64,000 nucleotides of DNA from Methylophaga sp. (GCA_020831825.1 JAFIFW010000005.1:1-64000), one strand, 5' to 3'. Positions 20,217-29,438 are shown, counted from the first letter of the stretch. Translations and numbers: made by a program. The notes: generated by a model from the sequence alone, not told the origin.

Positions 20217-21182
20217 ATGAATAACTTGATTAAATTTTTTGTTGTCACGCTCGGTGGCCTTAGTCTGCTGAGTCAGGTAGCCATTGCCGACTATCATTCC
20301 CTTGAAAACGTGAAAAAAGGTGATGTGATTCCAGTTACCCTGAAACAACTCAAACCGACTCAGGCTTCGGTGGGTTATGACCAGATTTACTACAAACTGG
20401 GTCGCTACCAGTTTGACACTGAAAAACTGTTTGATGAAATGTGCGAAAACAATGGCCAAAAAGCTATCAGCAAGTTTTCCAGAAGCTCAAATCCTGCCGA
20501 TATGTCGAGCTACCAATGCACAGATGAAATTGGCGCCAACCCGTCTGATATGAAGACTGTGGTCATTGGTCCAGACAATGCGCTGTATCTAACCGATGGA
20601 CATCACACTTTCAATGTGTTGTGGCACATGGAAAACGGCGGCCCAGACTTTAAAGTCCATGTGGTGGTTGCTGATGATTATCGACACCTGTCGGACATGA
20701 AAGCCTTCTGGTCTCAGATGAAAGACGATAACAATCTCTTGTTGCTAGATGACAAATTCCAAGCGATTGAGCACAGCCAATTACCAACATCACTAGGCCT
20801 GGATAACTTCTACAACAACCCCTATCGTGCCCTGATGTACTACACCCGCAAAATTGCATGGGAAAAACCCAAACCAGCCTTCAACTATGTTGAGTTCTAC
20901 TGGGGCAAGGAGATCTTCGACAAAATCGATCTGTCGAAATATGACCTGAATTCTCTGGATGGTTACAAAAAAGCAGTTGAAGATACAGCGCAAGTTATAC
21001 TTTCTGTGAATACCAATAATGTCGGTGGCACCATGCGATCAGCAGAACGACTTGGCCGGTTCAAAGGATTTGATAAGGGCGAGTTCGATAAGCTGTTCCG
21101 CAGAAATCAGAAAATCGATTATATGCTGCGCTACAAAAAACAACTTAATCAGCAAGGCATCGAACATCGAAAAGCATCTTGA
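20217..21182 (+). CDS. Secreted ParB/sulfiredoxin-like protein (ParBc_2 family)
   Basis: A 321-residue exported protein (signal peptide about 1-24, ending VAIA). After residue 30 it follows the ParBc_2 pattern: IPVTLKQLKPTQASVGYDQIYYKL, then the key VVIGPDNALYLTDGHHTF with its Asp-Gly-His-His, and a helical C-terminal part. Classical ParB and sulfiredoxin use related folds to bind nucleotides, but ParBc_2 proteins are mostly uncharacterised and secreted. A Cys pair near residues 79 and 101 could form a disulfide. GGAG stands 10 bases before the ATG. It follows the Pho-regulated porin, but a terminator intervenes. A nuclease or phosphate-scavenging role is only a guess. Confidence 0.8.
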   Translation: MNNLIKFFVVTLGGLSLLSQVAIADYHSLENVKKGDVIPVTLKQLKPTQASVGYDQIYYKLGRYQFDTEKLFDEMCENNGQKAISKFSRSSNPADMSSYQCTDEIGANPSDMKTVVIGPDNALYLTDGHHTFNVLWHMENGGPDFKVHVVVADDYRHLSDMKAFWSQMKDDNNLLLLDDKFQAIEHSQLPTSLGLDNFYNNPYRALMYYTRKIAWEKPKPAFNYVEFYWGKEIFDKIDLSKYDLNSLDGYKKAVEDTAQVILSVNTNNVGGTMRSAERLGRFKGFDKGEFDKLFRRNQKIDYMLRYKKQLNQQGIEHRKAS

Positions 21183-21267
21183 TTTCCATCTAATTTTGGC
21201 ATTAAGCAGAACAAGCACCTCGAAATCGGTGCTTGCTCTGCTCTCTCCAGTCAGGACAAAAAGTTTC

Positions 21268-23058
21268 ATGACAAAGGAAGAACTTCAGCAATACCAAAGT
21301 TTGGAAAGCATTATCACCACAGCGTCTCTGACACCTTTGTTTCAGCCGATTGTGTCACTGAAAACACATGAAATTTTCGGCTATGAAGCTTTAATTCGCG
21401 GACCATCAGACAGTCCGCTTCATTCGCCTATCAATCTGTTTGATGCTGCCAGTCGGTATGGACTGTTGGCAGAGTTGGATTTGCTGTGTCGGGAGGTTGC
21501 CATTGGTCAGTTTGGTCAACTGGGACTCAACGCAAAGTTGTTTATCAACACTATTCCCGCCGCGCTGCTCAGCCCGTATTACCCTCACGGTTTGACGTTG
21601 CAATTTCTCAAACAAGCAGGATTATCAGCTGACAATATTGTCATCGAACTGACTGAACAATATCCCATTGACGATTATGAGTTGATGCGAGAAGCCACCG
21701 CCCACTATCGCGATATGGGGTTTTCTATCGCCATTGATGATTTGGGCGCGGGTTATTCTGGCCTGCGCAGCTGGTCTGAACTCAAGCCTGACTTTGTCAA
21801 ACTTGACCGACACTTCATGCAGAATATTCATGAAGATCGGCAAAAACGGCAATTTGTTCAATCGATGATTGATATTGCCAACAGCAGTCATTGTCGAATT
21901 ATTGGTGAGGGTATAGAGGTGCGTGAGGAATATCTAGTGGCTCAAAGAATGGATCTGCATTTTGCCCAAGGCTACTACTTTGCTCGCCCCAATCAACGCC
22001 CTAAACGAGAACTTGATTCGGCCTTGTTTGCCCAGCGCAACCAACGCACCATCGTCTCCACCGGAAAACCTCGCTCCGATACGCTGGTGAGCAGCCTGCT
22101 CAAACAATTACCGCCGGTCAGAACCTGGCACAGCGTCAATCACGTGGGTGAGCGTTTTCAAAGCGCGGTCAAGCTGGTCGCTCTGCCGGTTGTTAATGAC
22201 CAGAATCAGGTATGTGGATTAGTTTGGCGAGATGAGTTCATGACGCTCTATGCAAGTCGCTATGGACGAGATTTGCATGGTCGCAAACCGATACAGCTAT
22301 TCATGGATCACACCCCCTTGTTGGCTGATATTAACCTGCCACTGAAAACCCTCAGCCAACTGATTACCAGTCAGGAAAATCAACAACAGAGCATTTTCAT
22401 CATCACTGAAGATGGTTTGTATCGAGGAGTAGGCAGTCTGCTGGACCTACTCCGGCAGATCACTAAAATGCAGATAACCATGGCGCGTCATGCTAATCCC
22501 CTGAGTGGTTTACCTGGAAATGTACCGCTCAGTGAACAAATCAACGATGCCTTAAAAAAACAGCGTGATGTTACTGTGTGTTATTTCGATCTGGACAATT
22601 TCAAACCTTATAACGATATCTACGGCTATGGCAAAGGTGACAAGGTAATCAGCAAAACTGCGGCCTTGTTAACCCGGCATGTTAATCCTGAGCTGGATTT
22701 TGTCGGCCATGTGGGCGGCGATGATTTTATTGTGATTTTTGAAAGCGCTGACTGGAAGTTACGGGTAGAGCGAATCTTGCGTGACTTTGAATGCTTGTAT
22801 GCTGAGCTCTACAATCAGGAGCATCTGGATGCCGGTGGCATCACAGCTCAGGATCGTTACGGGAATCCAATGTTCTATCCGCTACTTGCCTTGTCAACGG
22901 GCGCCGTGACAGTCAGTGACTTTGCCACGATTCAGACTGAAGCCGATTTAGCAGAGTATGCCTCGTCAGCAAAGTCAGCCGCCAAGAAAATCAGTGGCAA
23001 TAGCCTTTATGTGCTGACCAGCAAATTGGCTCCTCGGATCGCAGCAACGGAAGGTTAG
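21268..23058 (+). CDS. EAL-CBS-GGDEF c-di-GMP signalling protein
   Basis: A 596-residue cytosolic protein with, in order, an EAL phosphodiesterase domain (about 20-270), a CBS-like pair (about 300-395) and a GGDEF domain (about 410-590). The EAL part keeps YEALIRG, FINTIP, IELTE, IDDLGAGYSG, VKLDR and GEGIE, so it is probably active. The GGDEF site reads GGDDF (about 482-486), an Asp for Glu change that may weaken cyclase activity or leave a GTP-binding regulatory domain. No membrane segment is seen. The ATG at 21268 is used; the frame is open far upstream into the previous gene but without a start context. It may set c-di-GMP for motility or biofilm. Confidence 0.92.
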   Translation: MTKEELQQYQSLESIITTASLTPLFQPIVSLKTHEIFGYEALIRGPSDSPLHSPINLFDAASRYGLLAELDLLCREVAIGQFGQLGLNAKLFINTIPAALLSPYYPHGLTLQFLKQAGLSADNIVIELTEQYPIDDYELMREATAHYRDMGFSIAIDDLGAGYSGLRSWSELKPDFVKLDRHFMQNIHEDRQKRQFVQSMIDIANSSHCRIIGEGIEVREEYLVAQRMDLHFAQGYYFARPNQRPKRELDSALFAQRNQRTIVSTGKPRSDTLVSSLLKQLPPVRTWHSVNHVGERFQSAVKLVALPVVNDQNQVCGLVWRDEFMTLYASRYGRDLHGRKPIQLFMDHTPLLADINLPLKTLSQLITSQENQQQSIFIITEDGLYRGVGSLLDLLRQITKMQITMARHANPLSGLPGNVPLSEQINDALKKQRDVTVCYFDLDNFKPYNDIYGYGKGDKVISKTAALLTRHVNPELDFVGHVGGDDFIVIFESADWKLRVERILRDFECLYAELYNQEHLDAGGITAQDRYGNPMFYPLLALSTGAVTVSDFATIQTEADLAEYASSAKSAAKKISGNSLYVLTSKLAPRIAATEG

Positions 23059-23074
23059 CAGACACCTAGACGAA

Positions 23075-23518
23075 TCAATGTCCATTCACTAATAGTTTTC
23101 GTTGCATTTGCTGTAAAACGTGTTCAACGCGCTGCCTGACCCGGTCACGACAGTCACGAAACTCTGTTAACAAGGTCGCTTCATCTCCGCGGATTTTGGC
23201 CGGATCACTCAACGGCAAATGTAATCTTGAAGTATGCACAGACGGTACCGGACACTGCTCTTGAGCATTGTCACACAAGGTGACTAAGACATCTGCCCAC
23301 TCCAGCATTTCGGCATTCACCCGAATTGATTCTTGATTGGAGATATCAATACCTGCCTCACTCATGACCCGAATCGCCAGGATATTTTGACCATGTGCTT
23401 CAATTCCGGCAGATCGCACTTCTATCCAGTCACTGGCCAACTGCCTTGCCCAGCCCTCTGCCATTTGTGACCGACAGGAATTACCAGTACACAAAAACAT
23501 TACTCTTATTTTTTCCAT
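23075..23518 (-). CDS. arsC: Arsenate reductase ArsC, thioredoxin-coupled (LMW-PTPase fold)
   Basis: Reduces arsenate to arsenite using the Cys relay of the pI258 type. The 147-residue sequence has the P-loop C10-TGNSC-R16 and the redox cysteines at exactly 82 and 89 (LCDNAQEQCP), the positions known for S. aureus ArsC. A general protein tyrosine phosphatase would lack Cys82 and Cys89. No arsR or arsenite pump is nearby. It is convergent with the EAL gene, with a 16-base gap. Confidence 0.9.
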   Translation of the reverse strand: MEKIRVMFLCTGNSCRSQMAEGWARQLASDWIEVRSAGIEAHGQNILAIRVMSEAGIDISNQESIRVNAEMLEWADVLVTLCDNAQEQCPVPSVHTSRLHLPLSDPAKIRGDEATLLTEFRDCRDRVRQRVEHVLQQMQRKLLVNGH

Positions 23519-23645
23519 GACAAACCTTGAATTTAGGACGCAACAACACTATCAGACACGTATGACAGTCAGATGACGCAAACTGCTCAGCTAAGCTTGC
23601 TTGGAGATCGGTAACGGGCATCTGTTAGAATGCTGGTTTTAGTGA

Positions 23646-24335
23646 GTGAAGATCGCCGTGAGAAAAGCCATTCAATCCCTTGCATTTTTGATTGCGCTTC
23701 TGCTGTTCCCTTCCATACTGGCAGCAGAAACCGTTCGTTATGTTTCAGACCAACTGGAAATCACCATGCGAACGGGACAAGGGGTTCAGTACTCCATCCG
23801 AAGAATGCTGCGTTCCGGCACTGAAGTTGTCCTTGTTGAAACTGACCCGACTGGCTACTCAAAAGTCCGTACCAGTGATGGCGTTGAAGGTTGGGTTTTA
23901 AGTCGCTATCTCGCTAATCAACCGGTTGCCAGAGACAGACTGGCAGAAAAAGCCCAGACCATTGCCATGCTGGAGTTGGAAATTGCCGGTCACAAAGAAG
24001 AATTAGCCGCGCTGTCTGCTCAGCATAGTAATGTAGATGATCAGAATCTCGGTCTTCGTGAAACCGCACAGCGTTTAAGTAAAGAGTTGGACGAACTGCG
24101 CCGCACTGCGTCCAACGCTATTGCGCTGGACAATGAGAACCGTCAGCTTAAAGAAAAACTTCAGGAAATGGACTATCAAATTCAGGCAGCTCAAATGGAA
24201 GTCAATGCTCTGCGGGACAGCAGTGCCAAAAGCTGGTTCTTAATCGGAGCAGCCGTGTTATTTGTCGGTTTATTGCTAGGCTTGATTCTCCCAAGCCTGC
24301 GTGTTCGTAAAAAAAGCAGCTGGGGCAGTCTATAG
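23646..24335 (+). CDS. SH3-domain membrane protein (YgiM/TIGR04211 type)
   Basis: A 229-residue protein with a signal peptide or anchor (about 5-27), a bacterial SH3 domain (RYVSDQLEITMRTGQGVQYSIRRMLRSG ... to about 90), a coiled coil (about 95-195) and a C-terminal membrane helix (about 197-217). This is the plan of E. coli YgiM, whose exact role is unknown; such SH3 domains often bind peptidoglycan. The start is GTG at 23646, with a second GTG at 23658 as a rival; neither has a strong ribosome site. Confidence 0.8.
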   Translation: MKIAVRKAIQSLAFLIALLLFPSILAAETVRYVSDQLEITMRTGQGVQYSIRRMLRSGTEVVLVETDPTGYSKVRTSDGVEGWVLSRYLANQPVARDRLAEKAQTIAMLELEIAGHKEELAALSAQHSNVDDQNLGLRETAQRLSKELDELRRTASNAIALDNENRQLKEKLQEMDYQIQAAQMEVNALRDSSAKSWFLIGAAVLFVGLLLGLILPSLRVRKKSSWGSL

Positions 24336-24356
24336 GCCTTGGACTTCACCCCAGCT
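24309..24356 (-). terminator. Terminator of the hutZ-hutX-hutA transcript
   Basis: On the minus strand AGCTGGGG (24349-24356) pairs with CCCCAGCT (24318-24325), followed after two bases by a T run (24309-24315). It lies 15 bases past the hugZ/hutZ stop and overlaps the last codons of the SH3 gene on the other strand. Confidence 0.55.
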
Positions 24357-24370
24357 TTGCCATTATTACG

Positions 24371-24895
24371 CTAACCGACCACTCGCTGCTGATGTCCATC
24401 TCTGAGATGTGTCAGTTCCCGACCATCAAAACTGCCAGCTTCGATGGTGTAGGCCTTACCAAAGCCTTTCACATAACGACCACCCAGTGATGCAAGTCTG
24501 AATAACTTAAAATCCGCCAGCTGGCTAAGACTGATTACTCGTTCACCATGTCGCCGGGAAAGCACCTTGATCCCTGTCTGCCACTGCTCACTGTCAGTTT
24601 CAATCAGTTTTGCTGACACCTGAAATGCCAGACGCCGTCTGGCAAATAACTCTTCAGCAGTGTCCTCGTCTTCCATGATCAATACTGCAGCTCTCGGGTG
24701 ACGTTGCAGGTTCAACGCATGCAAGGCGATTTCACTGATCAGCAGATAAATATTCTGATCCTCAACTGCAAACGGTGCGTAAGAGGCATATGGCTCCCCT
24801 TCTACATCAAGTGTCGATAGCATCAGACTTTTTCTGTCTGCCAGTAGCGCCTGAATCTCGTCGCTCAATGCAGCTTCAAGCTTTTTGTTGTTCAT
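24371..24895 (-). CDS. hutZ: Heme-degrading/utilisation protein HutZ (HugZ family)
   Basis: Split-barrel protein of the HugZ/HutZ family that breaks down or stores heme after uptake. Of 174 residues, the first part follows the pyridoxamine-phosphate-oxidase-like fold (SLMLSTLDVEGEPYASYAPFA, HPRAAVLIMEDE). A His near the C-terminus (168, in RDGHQQR) is in the area of the heme-ligand His170 of V. cholerae HutZ. It is the last gene of the minus-strand hutA-hutX-hutZ unit. Confidence 0.88.
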   Translation of the reverse strand: MNNKKLEAALSDEIQALLADRKSLMLSTLDVEGEPYASYAPFAVEDQNIYLLISEIALHALNLQRHPRAAVLIMEDEDTAEELFARRRLAFQVSAKLIETDSEQWQTGIKVLSRRHGERVISLSQLADFKLFRLASLGGRYVKGFGKAYTIEAGSFDGRELTHLRDGHQQRVVG

Positions 24896-24904
24896 CGTAC
24901 CTCC

Positions 24905-25303
24905 TCATTTTGTTGCTGACGCAAGCTGCATTTCGCAAAAGCGTTGCAGTTGATCTTCAAAAATATTGCCCTTAGCGTCACGGCCAAGAAAGACCTTAAA
25001 AATCACATCGGTCTGAGCGTTAACAAAGACAAAGGAATAACTGTCCCGGCCTCGGTGTTGTTTGCTTTCGAGTCTAATTTCATCAATCAGTGACAAGTTC
25101 AAATGGCCTTTAAAACCAGTGTCACCCTTGAGATTGTAAAAACCTTCTGCGATTGTCCCTCTCGGAAACGGGCCTTTGAATTCAAACACCGAGCCTGCAT
25201 GGATGATAATGGTGGTTAATGGCCCCCAATCAGCCAGTGCTTCAAGTAATGATTGCGCCTCACCGACAGGTAGCTTTGCCATCGGTTGCAAATGACTGGT
25301 CAT
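24905..25303 (-). CDS. hutX: Heme carrier protein HutX (ChuX/HutX family), short form
   Basis: Cytosolic heme carrier that hands heme to HutZ. The 132-residue sequence shows the family core: WGPLTTIIIHAGSVFEFKGPFPRGTIAEGFYNL, GFKGHLNLSLIDEI, SFVFVNAQTDVIFKVFLGRD. Typical HutX proteins are about 165 residues; this one lacks the N-terminal winged-helix-like 30 to 40 residues. The ATG at 25303 has GGAG seven bases upstream, so the shortness looks genuine. It lies between hutA and hutZ. Confidence 0.88.
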   Translation of the reverse strand: MTSHLQPMAKLPVGEAQSLLEALADWGPLTTIIIHAGSVFEFKGPFPRGTIAEGFYNLKGDTGFKGHLNLSLIDEIRLESKQHRGRDSYSFVFVNAQTDVIFKVFLGRDAKGNIFEDQLQRFCEMQLASATK

Positions 25304-25321
25304 CACAAAACTCCCCCCTGT

Positions 25322-27343
25322 TTAGAAAGCATAACTGGCTGTCAGACGAACATCGCGTCCTTGCATGTGCATTGCCTGAAATGCCATTCGATAATGCCGG
25401 TTGGTCAGGTTGTTTACCGTCAGATCCAGCTTCAGACCATCTAACTGTCGAGGCTGCCAGGTTGCGTAGAGATCGGTGACGGTATAGCTGTCATATTGCT
25501 GGTCAATATTATCTGGCAAACGACGCTGGGCTTCTGCATGGGTCAATCTTAATCCAGCCGTCAATTGTGTTGGTGCCCAGGTATGTGCAAATTTGAAGAC
25601 CCACTTGTCTGTTGGAATACCACTCAAACTCTTTCCTGTCTTGCGGTTTTCGGCACGGGTTCGACCATAAGTCAGGCCAATATCATATCCTGCCCATTGA
25701 TAATTAAGCCCAAGTTCTCCCCCCGTCAAACGTGCCTTATCAACATTTCGATAGCGAGTATGTCCAGCATCGACACTGAAAAACGGTGGAAACGGTAATG
25801 ATGTGAAAATCGGGTCATCCACTTGTTGCTCGATAAAGTTATCCACATGATTTCTGAAAATAGCCGCATTGAAGGTGAGTTTGTCACCCTGCTGCCAGAA
25901 ATCATTGTCCGTGAACTCGGTCATCAGCTCGATATTGTGCGCTTGCTCAGGTTTGAGACTCGCGTCTGGCATGAATGTGTTACAGGCAGTAGATGTGATG
26001 CAGAAATGTGTACCCGTTGTGTATAACTCTTCTGCCGTCGGGGCGCGGAAAGCCTCATCGTAACGCAAGATCATGGTCCACTGTTCGGTAGTATTCCAAA
26101 CTAGGGCCGCTGAAGGTGAAAAAGCATCATCACTGCGACTGTCACCCAGATTACTGGCGCGTGTTCTGAAATGATCATATCGGCCACCCAGTTCTAATTG
26201 CCAACGTTCAGCAAAGGGCAAGTGAACTTCACTGTACACTCCCCAAATCGTAGTAGTTGCATCAGGGGGAGTCGGACGATTATCACCTTCTCTGGAACTG
26301 CTGAGTTTGTCCTGATAAGCATCAACACCATACAGCCAGCGAACCGTCTGCCATGTTGATTGATTATTCAAACTCATCCCCAAAGTCTGAATTCTGGTTT
26401 TGTCCGCTCGCAGGTCAGAGAGCCGGTACTCCTGCATTTCTGTCTGATTCCAGTATGCCAGCAACTGACTGTTAATCAGATCAGAATGCGGGTTTAGCCG
26501 ATAATCCAGAGAGACATGATCGGTATCATTTCTTCGGCGGATTAGAAAATTCGAGGTGTCATTGAAGGGGGCCGCCCCATTACTCGGAACATTGCCTTCA
26601 TCGCGCGAGCTTCGGACATTCAGGGTCAGGTGCTGATTATCGTCCAGCTGCCAGTCAAATTTGCTCATCACGCCCTTGTCACGCATGCTTGAGCCGCTCA
26701 GGCGGTCATTGTTGCCGAGCTTGATATCATTACCATCGCGATAATAACCAGAAACCAAAACACCGATATGTTCCTGCTGAGTGGCCAGCGCCATCGTTGT
26801 TACGCTTCGGTCATCATTACTGCGCCAGCCCTGTTTGATAAAACCTCCAAACGTTCGACCCGCCAACAAATCCGATGCCGTCTTGGTATTTTGTGACACC
26901 ACACCACCGACAGCGCCAGATCCCCAAAGTGAACTGGCCGGGCCTCTTATTACCTCGACACTCTTGAGCAACTCTGGCTCAAGGAAATAGCTGGGGCGAT
27001 GGCCTGAAACGAAGTTTTGTCGCACCCCGTCAACCAGTTGCAACACTCTATCTCCGCCCAAACCACGAATATTGACAGATTGCACGCTGGAACGCGGCCC
27101 TCCAACGAAGTCAATATTGGGCGAGTATCGCAATAATTCAGGTATCGAGGCTGCCTGTTGTTGCTCTATGTCTGCGCTCGATAAAAACTCAATGGTACGG
27201 GACAATTCCGTCAAATCTGTCTGTGTTCTGCTGGCCGTGATATGAATTGGCTCAAAAGAAACCGGCTCTGCAAATGCCGGACTAAGCATCGCGGCGGAAA
27301 GCATGGCCGCGCTTGTTTTCAGTCTTATTCCAGTTGGCTTCAT
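25322..27343 (-). CDS. hutA: TonB-dependent heme receptor HutA/HmuR family
   Basis: Outer-membrane receptor for heme. Of 673 residues, a signal peptide (ends near AFA, 25) is followed by a plug domain (SIPELLRYSPNIDFVGGPRSSVQSVNIRGLGGDRVLQLVDGVR ... EVIRGPASSLWGSGAVGGVV). A 22-strand barrel follows with the heme-receptor box FRAPTAEELY (about 415-425) and a downstream LKPE segment, ending in Phe. The TonB/ExbBD genes are not here. It is divergent from hutBCD with a candidate Fur site between. Confidence 0.92.
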   Translation of the reverse strand: MKPTGIRLKTSAAMLSAAMLSPAFAEPVSFEPIHITASRTQTDLTELSRTIEFLSSADIEQQQAASIPELLRYSPNIDFVGGPRSSVQSVNIRGLGGDRVLQLVDGVRQNFVSGHRPSYFLEPELLKSVEVIRGPASSLWGSGAVGGVVSQNTKTASDLLAGRTFGGFIKQGWRSNDDRSVTTMALATQQEHIGVLVSGYYRDGNDIKLGNNDRLSGSSMRDKGVMSKFDWQLDDNQHLTLNVRSSRDEGNVPSNGAAPFNDTSNFLIRRRNDTDHVSLDYRLNPHSDLINSQLLAYWNQTEMQEYRLSDLRADKTRIQTLGMSLNNQSTWQTVRWLYGVDAYQDKLSSSREGDNRPTPPDATTTIWGVYSEVHLPFAERWQLELGGRYDHFRTRASNLGDSRSDDAFSPSAALVWNTTEQWTMILRYDEAFRAPTAEELYTTGTHFCITSTACNTFMPDASLKPEQAHNIELMTEFTDNDFWQQGDKLTFNAAIFRNHVDNFIEQQVDDPIFTSLPFPPFFSVDAGHTRYRNVDKARLTGGELGLNYQWAGYDIGLTYGRTRAENRKTGKSLSGIPTDKWVFKFAHTWAPTQLTAGLRLTHAEAQRRLPDNIDQQYDSYTVTDLYATWQPRQLDGLKLDLTVNNLTNRHYRMAFQAMHMQGRDVRLTASYAF

Positions 27344-27427
27344 CGAAGCTCCTTTTTCGAATCTGTGTTCATCGGATCAGGCATCCTCAATCGAGATGGG
27401 TATGGTGATGACTCAAGATGTTTTCTC

Positions 27428-27457
27428 TTGACCTGGCTTTTTAATCTAAATCATAAT
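27428..27457 (+). promoter_or_regulatory. Sigma-70 promoter of hutBCD
   Basis: TTGACC (27428-27433) and CATAAT (27452-27457) with 18 bases between them each match consensus at five of six places. The -10 lies inside the candidate Fur site, as expected for iron repression. It is 36 bases upstream of the hutB start. Confidence 0.6.
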
Positions 27458-27465
27458 CATTTTTA
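27446..27465. promoter_or_regulatory. Candidate Fur box between hutA and hutB
   Basis: The sequence CATAATCATT (27452-27461) matches the second half of the Fur consensus GATAATGATAATCATTATC, within a very A/T-rich stretch that serves both divergent heme operons. The match is partial, and an A/T-rich intergenic region can resemble a Fur box by chance. Confidence 0.5.
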
Positions 27466-27492
27466 TTTGCAATTATTTTTTAGGTTGTTCAC

Positions 27493-28395
27493 ATGCGAAT
27501 TGCGCGACAAAAATTGTTTGGTCAAAACGAAGCTCGAAAAGGAATTGGGTGGAGATGGGCAGGACTTTGCTGCCTGTTGATTTGGCCACAGTCAGCTGCG
27601 CTGGCTGACAGAGCAATTCGCATTATCAGTGTCGATGCCAATGCAACAGAACTGCTGGCTGAGGGTGGCTTGGCGGATTATCTGGTGGCCGTCGACATGA
27701 CCAGTCATTCGCTTCTGGACAATCGACAACTGGCAGATCTGGGCTATCACAGAAATTTATCTGCAGAAGCCATGTTGAGTCTTGAAACCGATCTTCTGAT
27801 TGGCAGTCAGCACATGGGGCCAGAAAGCACCCTTGAGATCCTCAGGCGTTCAGGCATTAAGATGATCGTATTGCCGATACCACTGGATACCTCGCAACTG
27901 ATGGAAAACATCAATAGTTTGGCAAGTCATTTCGACGGCATGGCTGAATTTGACAGGATTCATCAGCAAGTAGCGACCTACCACCGAAAGTTAAATAACA
28001 CCCGGCACCAGCACACTTCAATAGCCATGACTTTCCTGCTTCAACTGAACGAGCGTGGCCTGTCTCAGGCCGGAGCTGGTACGGCTGGAGATGCGCTGAT
28101 CAAGCTGCTTGGCGGGAAAAACATCAGTCGCTTCGCCAACTACAAACCTGTTTCAACTGAAGCACTCCTCAATGAAAATCCTCAAGTAATCATGCTGGGC
28201 AGTGAACTTACTGAGCAACAGGCACAAGCTGAATTACTTCGGCAACACCCGATATTTATTCATGGACAAGCATTTCAGAATGCTCAGGTCTATGTGGTGC
28301 CACCGTCACTGCTTATCGCTGGCTTAAGCGTCGCGGCAGTTAAGGCTGCCGTGGACATTTCAGCCAAACTGCCATCAGCCCCCAGCCAGCCTTGA
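27493..28395 (+). CDS. hutB: Periplasmic heme-binding protein HutB of heme ABC importer
   Basis: Substrate-binding protein (helical-backbone type III, TroA-like) delivering heme to HutCD. The signal peptide (hydrophobic about 22-38, ending AALA) is followed by RIISVDANATELLAEGGLADYLVAVD and the C-terminal NPQVIMLGSELTEQQ. The 300-residue length is typical. It overlaps hutC. Confidence 0.9.
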   Translation: MRIARQKLFGQNEARKGIGWRWAGLCCLLIWPQSAALADRAIRIISVDANATELLAEGGLADYLVAVDMTSHSLLDNRQLADLGYHRNLSAEAMLSLETDLLIGSQHMGPESTLEILRRSGIKMIVLPIPLDTSQLMENINSLASHFDGMAEFDRIHQQVATYHRKLNNTRHQHTSIAMTFLLQLNERGLSQAGAGTAGDALIKLLGGKNISRFANYKPVSTEALLNENPQVIMLGSELTEQQAQAELLRQHPIFIHGQAFQNAQVYVVPPSLLIAGLSVAAVKAAVDISAKLPSAPSQP

Positions 28396-28406
28396 AGCCA
28401 GCCGTC

Positions 28407-29438
28407 ATGATCCAAAATAAAAAAATACTGGCGGGCCTGCTAGCCTGTTTGGTGATTATCATCGCCAGCATTTCGTCTCTTATTTCAGGCCCCATGGCAA
28501 TACCGGCAGTTCAGTCGCTTCTGGCTGTGCTGGACTTGATAAGCGGTGCTCAGCTAAACAGCCTGAATGCACCCCAGGCGATCGTGGTTCAGGAATTGCG
28601 TTTACCGAGAACTTTACTGGCTTTGTTTTTGGGAGCCTTGTTGACGATGTGCGGAGCTGTGACACAGGGCGTATTCAGAAATCCGCTTGCGGATCCTGGC
28701 GTGATCGGCGTCAGCTCTGGTGCTGGCCTGGGCGCCGCATTAGCCATCGTGGTGTTTCCGAACAGTCTTGTCTTCATCAGCACACCTTTGGCTGCCTTCA
28801 TTGGTGGTTTGCTGACAACATTGCTGGTCTATCGGCTGGCCCAGTCATCCGAAGGCACTTCGGTGCTGATTTTATTGCTCGCCGGCATTGCTATTTCAGC
28901 ATTTACCGGTGCGGTTGTAGGTTTTTTAAGCTTTATTGCCAATGATCAGGCGTTACGGGATTTGACCTTGTGGGGGATGGGCTCACTATCAGGTGCAAAC
29001 TTTCGCCATGTGGGACTTACCGGTATCAGCTGCATCATTTTGCTGTTTTTTTATATGAAACATGCCAATGCATTAAATGCTTTGTTGTTGGGAGAAGCTG
29101 AAGCACACCATCTGGGCATTGATGTTGAACGGGTCAAATTACGACTGATCCTGCTGACAGCGGCGGGTATCGGCATAGCCGTGTCAATGGCCGGTATGAT
29201 TGGCTTTATAGGACTGGTGGTTCCGCATCTGATTCGGCTGACCCTGGGTCCCGACCATCGTTATCTGTTACCACTTTCGGCGTTAACCGGTGCCGCCTTA
29301 ATGCTCATCGCAGATATTGTCGCAAGGCAAGTGCTCGCCCCGGCAGAATTACCGGTCGGCTTGCTGACCGCACTCATTGGTGCACCCTTTTTTGCTGCGT
29401 TGCTATTGCAACAGCGTCGTCGATTGAGCCTGATATGA
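28407..29438 (+). CDS. hutC: Heme ABC transporter permease HutC (FecCD family)
   Basis: Inner-membrane permease with about nine to ten helices. Family signatures are LRLPRTLLALFLGALLTMCG, VFRNPLADPGVIGVSSGAGLG (coupling region), and GFIGLVVPHLIRLTLGPDHR. The ATG at 28407 is used; a TTG at 28392 overlapping the hutB stop is the alternative, and no clear ribosome site separates them. It overlaps hutD by four bases. Confidence 0.92.
   Translation: MIQNKKILAGLLACLVIIIASISSLISGPMAIPAVQSLLAVLDLISGAQLNSLNAPQAIVVQELRLPRTLLALFLGALLTMCGAVTQGVFRNPLADPGVIGVSSGAGLGAALAIVVFPNSLVFISTPLAAFIGGLLTTLLVYRLAQSSEGTSVLILLLAGIAISAFTGAVVGFLSFIANDQALRDLTLWGMGSLSGANFRHVGLTGISCIILLFFYMKHANALNALLLGEAEAHHLGIDVERVKLRLILLTAAGIGIAVSMAGMIGFIGLVVPHLIRLTLGPDHRYLLPLSALTGAALMLIADIVARQVLAPAELPVGLLTALIGAPFFAALLLQQRRRLSLI

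Noticed and set aside
23075..23518. arsC read as a general low-molecular-weight protein tyrosine phosphatase
   Set aside because: Cysteines at 82 and 89 with LCDN match the thioredoxin-coupled arsenate reductase and are not typical of the phosphatases.
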